Under the pieces are notes generated by a model. The model did not search any database. It was not told the DNA's origin and saw nothing but the letters and a program-made list of their open reading frames with translations. A program made the position numbers and the translations under genes. Source: Sulfurovum sp. NBC37-1 (GTDB lineage: Bacteria > Campylobacterota > Campylobacteria > Campylobacterales > Sulfurovaceae). Taken from it: DNA of 64,000 nucleotides. The stretch lies in assembly GCF_000010345.1 (NCBI RefSeq), contig NC_009663.1:1860001-1924000 (forward strand), written 5' to 3'. This document shows, piece after piece, positions 16,642-24,456 of the stretch (position 1 is the first letter of the stretch; every line of letters starts with the position of its first letter).

Positions 16642-17320
16642 CAAGATCACTGATGTCTCCATTCTGATCGCAGAAGATGAAGAGGCACTTCTTGACTCCA
16701 TGACAGAGTACCTCGAACTCTTTTTTGAAAAGGTGTACAGGGCAAAAGATGGTCAGGAAGCGTACCAAAGTTACTTGAAACACCATCACGATATTATTAT
16801 TGCCGATATCAACATGCCGCGTCTCGACGGACTTGCTATGATAAGAAAGATCAGAGAAAATGACCAAAAAACGAAGATCATCATCACTTCGGCACACTCC
16901 GATCAGGAGAGACTTTTGCAGGCCATAGAGCTGCATTTAGTCAAGTACCTCATCAAACCTGTACAGAGTGACTGGCTCAAAACCCTTCTCTTGTCACTGG
17001 TCGACGAGTTGAGGTCCCAAAGGCATACACTTGCATTAAAAGAGGCTTTTTACTGGGATACTTTGAATCAAAAACTGTTTCATAATGCTGAAGAGATAGC
17101 GCTGAAGCCCAGGGAACGCAAAGTCATGTCACTGCTCTGCTCACATCCGAACCAGAGTGTTTCAGCCATAGACATATACAATCACCTATATGAAGACCAA
17201 CCGGAACGGGACTTCTCCTCCCATGCTATCGCTTCCCTGATGAAACGGCTGAGACAGAAACTGCCCAAAGATACGATTAAAAGTGCCTACGGGGTAGGTT
17301 ATATTTTACAAACAAAATAA
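16631..17320 (+). CDS. OmpR-family response regulator
   Basis: A 229-residue transcription factor: receiver domain (about 8-122) with the acidic pocket E15-D16, phospho-acceptor D59 (IIIAD), T86/S87 and K109-P110, followed by a winged-helix Trans_reg_C DNA-binding domain (about 135-229; RERKVMSLLCSHPNQSVS, ASLMKRLRQKLPKD, AYGVGYIL). It starts inside the 3' end of the ODP-kinase gene and should be phosphorylated by it. AGGAAA precedes the ATG. The target genes are unknown; a palindromic operator just downstream (17353-17367) is one candidate site. Confidence 0.93.
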   Translation: MQHNKITDVSILIAEDEEALLDSMTEYLELFFEKVYRAKDGQEAYQSYLKHHHDIIIADINMPRLDGLAMIRKIRENDQKTKIIITSAHSDQERLLQAIELHLVKYLIKPVQSDWLKTLLLSLVDELRSQRHTLALKEAFYWDTLNQKLFHNAEEIALKPRERKVMSLLCSHPNQSVSAIDIYNHLYEDQPERDFSSHAIASLMKRLRQKLPKDTIKSAYGVGYILQTK

Positions 17321-17323
17321 AAA

Positions 17324-17342
17324 TAGAGAAAAATCTCTTTTT
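17324..17342 (+). terminator. Short stem-loop with T run after the response regulator
   Basis: AGAGA (17325-17329) pairs with TCTCT (17334-17338), loop AAAA, followed by four to five T. The stem is only 5 A/T-rich base pairs, so termination would be weak. Confidence 0.4.
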
Positions 17343-17352
17343 GACAAGATTT

Positions 17353-17373
17353 GACAAACTCTTTGTCTATAAT
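17353..17373 (+). promoter_or_regulatory. Promoter with operator palindrome abutting the -10 box
   Basis: A perfect TATAAT at 17368-17373 directly follows a perfect inverted repeat GACAAA-CTC-TTTGTC (17353-17367). TTGACA occurs at 17341 and again at 17351, at spacings (21 and 11) that are not canonical for a -35 box. No protein-coding gene follows on the plus strand, so this promoter would drive the small RNA candidate at about 17380. Confidence 0.45.
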
Positions 17374-17379
17374 TTTATT

Positions 17380-17495
17380 CAAGAGGTGGAAAAAGTATAT
17401 CTCCCCCCCCTTGTATATATGACAAAGACACCTCTGAGTACCACACTAACCAAACTGTAAAAAAGAGTGTTGCAAACAAACTCTATTCTTTATTC
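17380..17495 (+). ncRNA. Candidate small RNA
   Basis: The gap between the response regulator and ppx holds a promoter-like -10 box and then two possible stems: AGAGGTG (17382-17388) with CACCTCT (17429-17435), whose loop contains a run of eight C, and AGAGT (17464-17468) with ACTCT (17480-17484) followed by a T-rich stretch. No open frame of note exists. The 12-base GGTGGAAAAAGT near its 5' end recurs at 24231. The evidence is structural only, so this is tentative. Confidence 0.22.
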
Positions 17496-17525
17496 CTTTT
17501 GTTCACAACGGGAAGTGTGGCTATT

Positions 17526-18458
17526 TTATTCTTTACAACTATCCAGTGCAACACCCTCACGCAACCCATCATCGATCACAACGCATGATTCAAATTCCAC
17601 AATATTGTAAATTTCTTTGAAGATCAGTATACCTGCGGTGATCAGATCGCTTCTGCCTGTACCGACCATGATCTCCCGTTCTTCAAAAGGCATGGAAAGG
17701 AGTTTTTTCAGATAGAGGTCCAGCTCCTCCTGTTTGAGTGAAGTCCCATTGATCTTTTTGGCATCATAGTTCTCATAGGTCTGCCCGAGTTTCATGGCTG
17801 CTACCGTGGTAGGCGTACCTGCAGTCGCAATGAACGCTTCCGGCCTTCCTTTCGTCGCATAGACCTCGGCGCAGTACATCTGTATATCGAGCATCACTTC
17901 GGGGAGAGCAGTTTCTATCTGTTCAAGTGTTTCATAGCGCTGGGCAATCGTAACAATACCGACAGGGAAGCTTTTGGAGAATACCTCTTCTCCATAACGG
18001 AATATCAGCTCCGTCGAGCCTCCGCCGATATCGATAAGTACGAAATCCCTGGCAGCGAAATGCAGTTTTTCCAGCCGATGCTTTACGGCAAGCAGTGTAA
18101 GCTTTGCCTCTTCTTCACCTGTAATGACCTCAAAGCTTACCCCTGTCTCTTTCCTGATCCGGGCAAGGACATCTACCCTGTTATGCGCCCGGCGTATCGC
18201 TTCCGTAGTAACGGCTCTAATCGATGCGTCGGAGAAACCGATCTGCTTCTGCGCCTCTTTGATCGCATAGATCACGCGATCCACCGCTTCATGATGGATC
18301 ACCCCCGTACGTTCCAGCATATCTGCCGTTTTGACGATCTTCTCATACTCGTTAACGAATTTCCCGCTCCTGCAGTCCAGTTTCGTCACACGAAGTGTAT
18401 TTGACCCCAGATCGATCGCAACGACATATTCCTCACTCCTCTCTGCTCCATCATCCAT
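17526..18458 (-). CDS. Ppx/GppA-family phosphatase
   Basis: Exopolyphosphatase / guanosine pentaphosphate phosphatase family protein of 310 residues with the two-lobed actin-like ATPase fold: AIDLGSNTLR (phosphate-1 loop, 14-23), the catalytic Glu region ITGEEEAKL, DIGGGSTEL (phosphate-2) and a final DDGLREG. It lacks the C-terminal HD domain of the long E. coli forms, as is usual for short members in this phylum. Possible roles are polyphosphate hydrolysis or (p)ppGpp adjustment. It follows ilvA by 31 bases on the same strand and could be co-transcribed with it. Confidence 0.88.
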   Translation of the reverse strand: MDDGAERSEEYVVAIDLGSNTLRVTKLDCRSGKFVNEYEKIVKTADMLERTGVIHHEAVDRVIYAIKEAQKQIGFSDASIRAVTTEAIRRAHNRVDVLARIRKETGVSFEVITGEEEAKLTLLAVKHRLEKLHFAARDFVLIDIGGGSTELIFRYGEEVFSKSFPVGIVTIAQRYETLEQIETALPEVMLDIQMYCAEVYATKGRPEAFIATAGTPTTVAAMKLGQTYENYDAKKINGTSLKQEELDLYLKKLLSMPFEEREIMVGTGRSDLITAGILIFKEIYNIVEFESCVVIDDGLREGVALDSCKE

Positions 18459-18489
18459 CTTCTATCCTCCATCATCAATCCGGAAAGCG

Positions 18490-19701
18490 TCAGTGTTCTT
18501 CCCTGAAGGCAAAACCGCCTTCTTCAAGCTTTTGGCGTATCAGAGCCTGATGCTCCTCGCCTTTGGTCTCAAGCGCCACGGAGACATGCGCATCGCCGAA
18601 TTCAAGATCGATAGAAGTTCTGTCGTAGCCTATCTGTACGATGTTGGCACCCACCTCGGTAAGTATCTGCGTAAATGACTGAAGGGCTCCCGGTTTGTCG
18701 ACCAGCGTGACCATCAGCTTCATTTTTCTTGCAGACTTCATTAGACCCTTTTCGATAATGAGAGAGAGCATTGTGACATCGATATTCCCTCCGCTGAGAA
18801 CGATCCCCACTTTGGCACCCTTTGGCAGATCGATCTTGCCGTGCATCAAGGCAGCCACCCCGACCGATCCGGCCCCTTCGACCAGTACTTTCTGTTTTTC
18901 AAGCAGAAAGAGAATGGCTGAAGCGATCTCGTCGTCACAGACAGACTCGAAACTGTCTACATTTTTCAAAATATACTCCAACGTGATCGGTGACGTGTCA
19001 CGTACTGCGATCCCATCTGCAATGGTCCGGACCGAAAGCGTATCCAACGGCCGTTTGGCATCGTAGGAGTTCTTCATGGCAGGTGCTCCTTCGGCTGAGA
19101 CCGCGATGATCTTCATGTCGGGTTTCAATGCTTTGGCCGCAACGGACATTCCGCTAATCAACCCGCCGCCACCGACCGGAACGATCATAGCATCAAGGTC
19201 TTCAACATCTTCAAGCATTTCAAGCGTAATGGTTCCCTGCCCCGCCATAACCTCTTCATCGGTAAAAGGGTGTACAAAGGTAAAGTTGTTCTCTTTTCCA
19301 AAGGTCACAGCATAAGCATAGGCTTCATCATAGTTGCTTCCGTGAAGAATGACATTGGCACCGAACTCTTTGACACCCTGTACTTTGGTCAGTGGGGTGG
19401 ATTCAGGCATCACGATCGTTGCTTCTATACCGAAATGTTTGGCGGCAAAAGCTACACCCTGGGCATGGTTCCCCGCTGATGCTGCTACCACACCGCCTCT
19501 GTCACCTTTCTCGACAAGAGAAGCAATACGGTTGAAGGCACCCCGCAGTTTGAAGGCACCCGTACGCTGAAGGTTCTCCTTCTTTAGGTAGACTTCATAT
19601 CCGCTGATCTGTGAAAGGATAGGGGCATAAGAGAAAGGGGTACGGTGTACGACACCCTGCACCCTCTCATAGGCCTGTCTGATACTTGCTAAATCCAACA
19701 T
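18490..19701 (-). CDS. ilvA: Threonine ammonia-lyase (biosynthetic threonine deaminase)
   Basis: PLP enzyme of 403 residues that converts threonine to 2-oxobutyrate, feeding isoleucine synthesis together with IlvBN in this window. The PLP lysine is in LQRTGAFKLRGAFNR (K53), the phosphate loop is VGGGGLISG (about 178), and a C-terminal ACT domain (about 325-403; LMVTLVDKPGALQSFTQILTE) allows allosteric control. The single ACT domain and the length match the TdcB/IlvA short clade rather than the 510-residue E. coli IlvA. It lies ahead of ppx in a leftward run. Confidence 0.92.
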   Translation of the reverse strand: MLDLASIRQAYERVQGVVHRTPFSYAPILSQISGYEVYLKKENLQRTGAFKLRGAFNRIASLVEKGDRGGVVAASAGNHAQGVAFAAKHFGIEATIVMPESTPLTKVQGVKEFGANVILHGSNYDEAYAYAVTFGKENNFTFVHPFTDEEVMAGQGTITLEMLEDVEDLDAMIVPVGGGGLISGMSVAAKALKPDMKIIAVSAEGAPAMKNSYDAKRPLDTLSVRTIADGIAVRDTSPITLEYILKNVDSFESVCDDEIASAILFLLEKQKVLVEGAGSVGVAALMHGKIDLPKGAKVGIVLSGGNIDVTMLSLIIEKGLMKSARKMKLMVTLVDKPGALQSFTQILTEVGANIVQIGYDRTSIDLEFGDAHVSVALETKGEEHQALIRQKLEEGGFAFREEH

Positions 19702-19757
19702 AATATTTCCTACGTTATAAATTGGCGAAATTATACCTAAAAGAAAGCTAATTCATC

Positions 19758-20852
19758 CTATCGATACTCTTTCAAAAACGCTTCGATCTCCTGAGCATTT
19801 CCCCGGAACAGTATTCTCGAAGCATTCCTCTCTATCTGGTAATCATACATCGGGTCATAGTATTCACTCAGAAGATAGGCGATCCACACTTTGTATCCCT
19901 CAAGCGAACTGTTCTTCTTCTGCTCTTTCAATGCATCCTCGAATATCTCACAGACGATCTTGTAGCGCTGTCCACCGAGCCTTTTCTGTATCCTTTTCAT
20001 CGCTTCATGCATATCTTCGGTCCAGACTTTCAGGTAGTCGGCATGATAGACCTCTTTGTATTTTTCATGTGCTTTGGCGACATACTCGTCAAAAGTGATC
20101 TCTATCCGCTTCTCTGTCGGTGTTTCAAGCACCACAAGCGGTGCTTCGGAGAGATGCTCCACCAGTATTTTGGGTAGATAGATCCGTCCGACACACTTTC
20201 CTTCATCTTCGAAGACCAGATGTTCAAATCCCTGATCGAGTTTCTGTATCAGGTCATAGGCCAAAGCATTCTCAAAATCGATCAGTGTAGGCTGCGGTGT
20301 GATATCACGCCCGAAAGAAGAGCCCCTGTGGTTTGCCAGGCCTTCCAGGTCAATAGCATTCTGCAGTTTTTTCAGAAGTATGGTCTTCCCCGAACCTGTG
20401 CGGCCGCCGAGCACGATGGGTTTGAACTGCTCCACAGCTTTTTCAGTCTCCTGCATCAGCCAGTTCCGGAATGCCTTGTAGCCACCTTTGAGCCGCACGA
20501 TCTCCCTGCCGTTTTCAGCGAGCCACTCCTGCGCTATCTGTGAACGCTGCCCTCCCCTGAAACAGTAGAGCATTGCATCGGGATGACTTGCGATGAAATC
20601 CGTCCATGCTTTAATACGCGCTTCTTTGACATCGCCGCTTACCAGAGCATGCCCCAGTTTGACCGCTTCGGCATTCCCCTCTTCTTTGTATTTGATGCCC
20701 ACGACATGCCGTTCTTCATCGTTCATAAGAGGCAGGTTCACGGCATGGGGGAAAGCACCTTTTGCGAATTCGACGGGTGCGCGAACATCTATGAGCGGTG
20801 TGTTGTTCAGAACGATCGATCGGAAATCACTGCTTTGCGGAAGTTCCTCCAC
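19758..20852 (-). CDS. mnmH: tRNA 2-selenouridine synthase
   Basis: Replaces sulfur by selenium in 2-thiouridine at the wobble position of certain tRNAs, using selenophosphate. 364 residues: an N-terminal rhodanese domain with catalytic C97 ([10 protein letters not shown]) and a C-terminal P-loop domain (GGRTGSGKT, 149-157). The start codon is GTG at 20852, directly after the selD stop TAA (TAAGTG), so the two genes are tightly coupled. The pairing with selD shows that selenium is used at least for tRNA here. Also called selU or ybbB. Confidence 0.94.
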   Translation of the reverse strand: MEELPQSSDFRSIVLNNTPLIDVRAPVEFAKGAFPHAVNLPLMNDEERHVVGIKYKEEGNAEAVKLGHALVSGDVKEARIKAWTDFIASHPDAMLYCFRGGQRSQIAQEWLAENGREIVRLKGGYKAFRNWLMQETEKAVEQFKPIVLGGRTGSGKTILLKKLQNAIDLEGLANHRGSSFGRDITPQPTLIDFENALAYDLIQKLDQGFEHLVFEDEGKCVGRIYLPKILVEHLSEAPLVVLETPTEKRIEITFDEYVAKAHEKYKEVYHADYLKVWTEDMHEAMKRIQKRLGGQRYKIVCEIFEDALKEQKKNSSLEGYKVWIAYLLSEYYDPMYDYQIERNASRILFRGNAQEIEAFLKEYR

Positions 20853-21884
20853 TTAGAGGACCTCAACAAGATGCTGACTTTTTACCGTGGTTTCACCGAT
20901 CGGTTCAAGTGTCAATCCCGCAGCTTCAGTCACCTTTTTGAATGCTTCAAGGCCATCTTTTTTAACGATCACAAGCAGTCCGCCGGATGTCTGTGCATCA
21001 CAGAGTATCTCTCTTTGCTGCTGTGTCATCTCACTTATTTTGTCTCCGTAACTGGCAAAGTTCTTACGCGCTCCGCCGGGAATACAGCCAAGCTGTCTGT
21101 ACTTTTCCACATTGGGAAGCAGCGGTACCTTCTCGAACCAGACCTGTGCACTGATGTCGCTGGCTTCACAGATCTCGCTCAAGTGGCCCAGCAGTCCGAA
21201 ACCGGTCACATCCGTCATCGCAACCACAGATTCCAGCGGGGCCAGATCGGCACCTACTTTGTTGAGTGTGGTCATCGCTTGGATCGCCGGGTCTATGTGC
21301 CCCTCTTCGATCTTTTTCTGTTTCTGCGCTGTGGAGAGGATGCCTATACCCAACGGTTTGGTCAGGAAAATGTAACATCCTTTCTTGGCACTGTCGTTCT
21401 GCATCAGGTTGGCATTGTCCACCAATCCCGTCGCCGCCAGCCCGAAGATAGGCTCGGGTGAGTCTATGGAGTGACCTCCCGCCAACGGTATGCCGGCATC
21501 TTCACAGATGGAACGTCCACCGTCTATCACTTCTCTTGCCACATCTGCTGAAAGTTTGTCTATAGGCCATCCGAAAATGGAAATAGCCATTAGCGGTTTG
21601 CCTCCCATCGCATAGATGTCACTCAGGGCATTCGTCGCCGCGATCTGTCCGAAAGTGAAAGCATCATCCACGATGGGCATGAAAAAATCCGTAGTCGAAA
21701 GAACGGATGTTCCATTGCCCAGGTCGTATGCCGCGGCATCATCTTTGTTCGCATTGCCTACCAGAAGCTGCGGATAGACACTCGTTTTCTGAGTACTCTC
21801 CAAAATCTCATCGAGCAGCATAGGTGAGATCTTGCATCCGCATCCTGCTCCGTGACTGTATTCCGTTAATTTGACTGATGACAT
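20853..21884 (-). CDS. selD: Selenide, water dikinase
   Basis: Makes selenophosphate from selenide and ATP. 343 residues, PurM-like fold. The active-site motif HGAGCGCKIS has C15 (equivalent to E. coli C17), C17 and K18, so the reactive residue is Cys rather than selenocysteine. ATP and metal motifs follow: DDAAAYDL, TTDFF, GGHSID and MTDVTGFGLLGHL. It heads the selD-mnmH operon. Selenophosphate could also serve selenoprotein synthesis, but selA/selB are not in the window. Confidence 0.95.
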   Translation of the reverse strand: MSSVKLTEYSHGAGCGCKISPMLLDEILESTQKTSVYPQLLVGNANKDDAAAYDLGNGTSVLSTTDFFMPIVDDAFTFGQIAATNALSDIYAMGGKPLMAISIFGWPIDKLSADVAREVIDGGRSICEDAGIPLAGGHSIDSPEPIFGLAATGLVDNANLMQNDSAKKGCYIFLTKPLGIGILSTAQKQKKIEEGHIDPAIQAMTTLNKVGADLAPLESVVAMTDVTGFGLLGHLSEICEASDISAQVWFEKVPLLPNVEKYRQLGCIPGGARKNFASYGDKISEMTQQQREILCDAQTSGGLLVIVKKDGLEAFKKVTEAAGLTLEPIGETTVKSQHLVEVL

Positions 21885-21903
21885 TTAGCAACCTTTATTT
21901 TGA

Positions 21904-21970
21904 TATAATGTTTAATATTAATTGGAAGCGAAGGCTTCAGCCTCGCCTGTTCGGGACTAAAGTCTCCGCG
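21904..21970 (+). repeat. Promoter -10 box followed by a double-hairpin repeat-like element
   Basis: TATAAT at 21904-21909 could start the HAD gene transcript. It is followed by two adjacent inverted repeats: GCGAAGGCTTCAGCCTCGC (21928-21946, one bulged A) and GGGACTAAAGTCTCC (21953-21967, one bulge). The GC-rich pair stands out from its AT-rich surroundings and resembles dispersed palindromic elements of other bacteria. Within this window it occurs once, so its repeat nature is inferred. Confidence 0.4.
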
Positions 21971-22009
21971 ATACCATAAACGATCAAAATTATATCACCG
22001 GGAGATTAA

Positions 22010-22474
22010 ATGATAGAGATACCTAATTACAAAACCCTGAATATTATACATATTGTCTGCGACTACAACGGTACCATCGCCAAGGACGGCATGGTCCATC
22101 CCGAAGTCAAAGTACTGTTCGAGACACTTGCCCAAAGCTACACCCTGCATGTCATCACCGCCGATACCTTCGGCAGTGTCGCTGCACAGCTTGCCGATAG
22201 CCCGGTGACCATCAAAGTGCTTTCCGGAAGCGACCATACACAGGAGAAAGCCGACTTCATCGATAAATTGGGGGCGGAGAGCTGTGCAGCGCTCGGCAAC
22301 GGCAACAACGATGCGGCCATGCTTCAGACCGCTACACTGGGCATTGCCATTTTCGGAGAAGAGGGATGTGCAAAAGATACGCTGATTGCTTCTGACATAG
22401 TGTGCAAAGATGTCACAGATGCCCTGAGCCTTTTTCTTCACCCCAAACGGCTCATTGCAACCTTAAGGAAATAG
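22010..22474 (+). CDS. HAD-family phosphatase (soluble P-type-ATPase-like)
   Basis: A 154-residue single-domain HAD hydrolase resembling COG4087 proteins, which look like the phosphorylation domain of P-type ATPases. Motif I is DYNGT (18-22): the nucleophile D18 is present but the usual second Asp is Asn, as in families where that acid/base role is altered. Motif II Thr is in VITADT, and GNGNNDAAML (about 96-105) is the metal-binding motif. No cap domain. The substrate is unknown. GGGAG precedes the ATG; a CoA-binding protein gene follows after 39 bases. Confidence 0.8.
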   Translation: MIEIPNYKTLNIIHIVCDYNGTIAKDGMVHPEVKVLFETLAQSYTLHVITADTFGSVAAQLADSPVTIKVLSGSDHTQEKADFIDKLGAESCAALGNGNNDAAMLQTATLGIAIFGEEGCAKDTLIASDIVCKDVTDALSLFLHPKRLIATLRK

Positions 22475-22513
22475 AGGTTACAGTAGTAAAGAAAGTTAAT
22501 AAAGGAGTTTTTT

Positions 22514-22942
22514 ATGGAATGTGAATTTCCCACAGTCAACAGCAATCAGGAAGAAATCAAAGAGATTTTCGACACAGTAAAGACCATTGCGGTCCTCGGC
22601 CTCTCTCCGGACCCGACCAAAGCCAGCCACCGTGTCGCCGCCTACCTTCAGGAGGTAGGCTACAAGATCGTCCCGGTCTACCCAAAAGAAGAGACCATAC
22701 TGGGAGAAAAGGTCTACCGTTCTCTTGCAGAAATACCGTTTGAGATCGACATGGTGGACATTTTCAGGAAACCTGCCGCTTTCGATGCCATTGCCGATGC
22801 CTGTATAGAAAGAGGTGATGTCAAAGTATTCTGGGGGCAGCAGGGACTGGTCAACAATGCCGCTGCTGAAAAAGCAAAAGATGCTGGTATGAAAGTGGTA
22901 CAGAATTTCTGTTCCATGGTAGCACATAGAAGTTTGGCTTAA
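22514..22942 (+). CDS. CoA-binding domain protein (YccU-like)
   Basis: A 142-residue Rossmann-fold CoA_binding protein: VLGLSPDPTKASHRVAAYLQ holds the glycine loop, and GKKVYRSL-like and VFWGQQGLVN motifs complete the domain (about 18-135). Stand-alone members bind CoA or acyl-CoA but have no proven enzymatic role. It is in the same direction as the HAD gene and probably co-transcribed. AAAGGAG lies before the ATG. Confidence 0.85.
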   Translation: MECEFPTVNSNQEEIKEIFDTVKTIAVLGLSPDPTKASHRVAAYLQEVGYKIVPVYPKEETILGEKVYRSLAEIPFEIDMVDIFRKPAAFDAIADACIERGDVKVFWGQQGLVNNAAAEKAKDAGMKVVQNFCSMVAHRSLA

Positions 22943-22960
22943 ACAGGTTTCAAGCTTCCT

Positions 22961-24076
22961 TTACTTTTTCTGCAAAAACACACCACTTTCCACATGTTCC
23001 GTATGCGGAAACTGGTCGAAGAGTGCAGCTTCCATGACAGTGTGCGTTTTGATAAGCGTTTCAAGGTCGCGTGCCAGTGTCTCCGGATTGCATGATATAT
23101 AGATGATATTGTCTATATTGGAAATAAGTTCTATCGTTCCTTCATCCAGCCCTGCTCTTGGCGGGTCTACCAGTACTGTTGAAAAATCATAGGATTTCAG
23201 GTCTATTCCCTTGAGGCGGCTGAACTCACGTACGCCGTTCAGTGCTTCGGTCATCTCTTCTGATGCCAGTCTTGCAAAAGTAATATTCTCTACAGCGTTC
23301 AGCTCACAGTTCTGCAGTGCCGCGTGAATGGAACGCTTGGAGATCTCTGTTGCCAGTACATTGTCAAAGTAGTGTGACAGAGGCAGCGTGAAGTTCCCCA
23401 GACCGCAATAGCTCTCCAGGAAGTCCCCGTAACCCACTTTTTTGGCCTGCCAGATCGCCCACTCGATCATTTTGACATTAACCGCCGGGTTGGGCTGGGT
23501 AAATCCACTCTCATATTGCACGTAGGTAAATTCCTTGCCATCGATCTCAAGTGTTTCGGTCACAAACTCATCGGAGAGGATCACCTTCTGTTTACGGCTT
23601 CTGCCCATGACCCTGCAGTTCAGTTCTCTCTCAAGCATTTTGGCTTCTTCACTCCACGCTTCATCCAGTTTTCTGTGGTAGAGCATAGTGACAAGACACT
23701 CATCCGTCGTCGTTGCCAGGAATTCAACGGCAAAAAGACGCTGTTTCAGTACTTCCTGCGAGGCATTGATCTTCTCAAGCAGTTTCCACATCCGTTTTTC
23801 AATGGGCTCGATCACCTTGGGACACTCTTCTATGGTGACGGCACCTTTCTTTTCAATATTCCCCATTGCATAGTCACACCTTTCACTCTCATGCCAGATA
23901 CGGAACTCTGCCCTGGCACGGTAGCGTGAATCGGGTGAATCAAAGAGTTCAAGTTCTCCTGTATAAAAAGGAGAAAGGAGTTCTGAAACTCTCTGCTCTT
24001 TTAACTGGAGCTGCTGCGTATAATTCTGATTATACAGCGCGCAGGAACCGCAACTTCCAAAATGTTTACATACCAA
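22961..24076 (-). CDS. trmA: tRNA (uracil-5-)-methyltransferase, with Fe-S-type cysteines
   Basis: SAM-dependent enzyme that makes 5-methyluridine-54 in tRNA. 371 residues: the methyltransferase core has YCGLGNFTLP (SAM loop), VLVDPPRAG, the catalytic Cys in YISCNPETLARDL and the general-base Glu in HTEHVESGVFL; LFDQFPHTEHVE is TrmA-like. At the N-terminus are C3, C9 and C12 (CKHFGSCGSC) and C85 (EECPKV), the C-x5-C-x2-C-x72-C spacing known from the [4Fe-4S] cluster of RlmD (RumA). E. coli TrmA lacks this cluster and RlmD has a TRAM domain, which is absent here. The substrate could therefore be tRNA or rRNA; TrmA is favoured. Confidence 0.85.
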   Translation of the reverse strand: MVCKHFGSCGSCALYNQNYTQQLQLKEQRVSELLSPFYTGELELFDSPDSRYRARAEFRIWHESERCDYAMGNIEKKGAVTIEECPKVIEPIEKRMWKLLEKINASQEVLKQRLFAVEFLATTTDECLVTMLYHRKLDEAWSEEAKMLERELNCRVMGRSRKQKVILSDEFVTETLEIDGKEFTYVQYESGFTQPNPAVNVKMIEWAIWQAKKVGYGDFLESYCGLGNFTLPLSHYFDNVLATEISKRSIHAALQNCELNAVENITFARLASEEMTEALNGVREFSRLKGIDLKSYDFSTVLVDPPRAGLDEGTIELISNIDNIIYISCNPETLARDLETLIKTHTVMEAALFDQFPHTEHVESGVFLQKK

Positions 24077-24164
24077 AATGATTAGCCTTTTTTAAATGAT
24101 TGATATTGGGTATTTTACCTTAAGTACCTTGTTTCTTAAAATTGAATCTACAATTTATACATAA

Positions 24165-24207
24165 TTGATCTAAATCAATACTATTTTTAGTAAAAAAAAC
24201 ATATAAT
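24165..24207 (+). promoter_or_regulatory. FNR/CRP-family box with class II spacing
   Basis: TTGAT-CTAA-ATCAA at 24165-24178 is a perfect FNR consensus (TTGATnnnnATCAA). A perfect TATAAT lies at 24202-24207, so a start at about 24214 would place the box centre near -42, the class II activator position. The promoter points toward the FIST phosphorelay operon. Regulation by a Crp/Fnr protein in low oxygen is the inference. Confidence 0.65.
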
Positions 24208-24456
24208 GTACCTATTAAAAAAGAGGGAAAGGTGGAAAAAGTCAAAATATATTAGGCTTTAAGTGTACGATGATCATCATATTATGTGTAAGTAGTATAA
24301 GATTCTTAACTTTATTACGCGGGAGAACATGAAGAGTTCAATGAGTTTCTCGATCTTTTTTTACGCAGACCAATTATGCCTATAGATTATAAAAAGCATT
24401 TTAAAAAACTTTAAACTTGACAAAGTAGATAAAAGAAGTGTAAGGAGTTTGCAATC
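24208..24456 (+). other. Long untranslated leader of the FIST operon
   Basis: About 240 bases separate the predicted transcription start from the FIST start codon. It contains GGTGGAAAAAGT (24231-24242), also present at 17385, a GATGATCATC palindrome (24270-24279) and a 30-codon open stretch (24310-24411) that could be a gene remnant. No known riboswitch is recognised. Confidence 0.35.

Noticed and set aside
17403-17410. Run of eight C as a phase-variable tract
   Set aside because: Not inside a reading frame or between -10 and -35 of a coding gene, so no switch effect can be argued.
24310-24414. Open stretch ending in a KKHFKKL-like tail, looking like a protein C-terminus
   Set aside because: Only about 34 codons, with a stop directly upstream in frame and no matching gene body in other frames; could be a remnant but not supportable.
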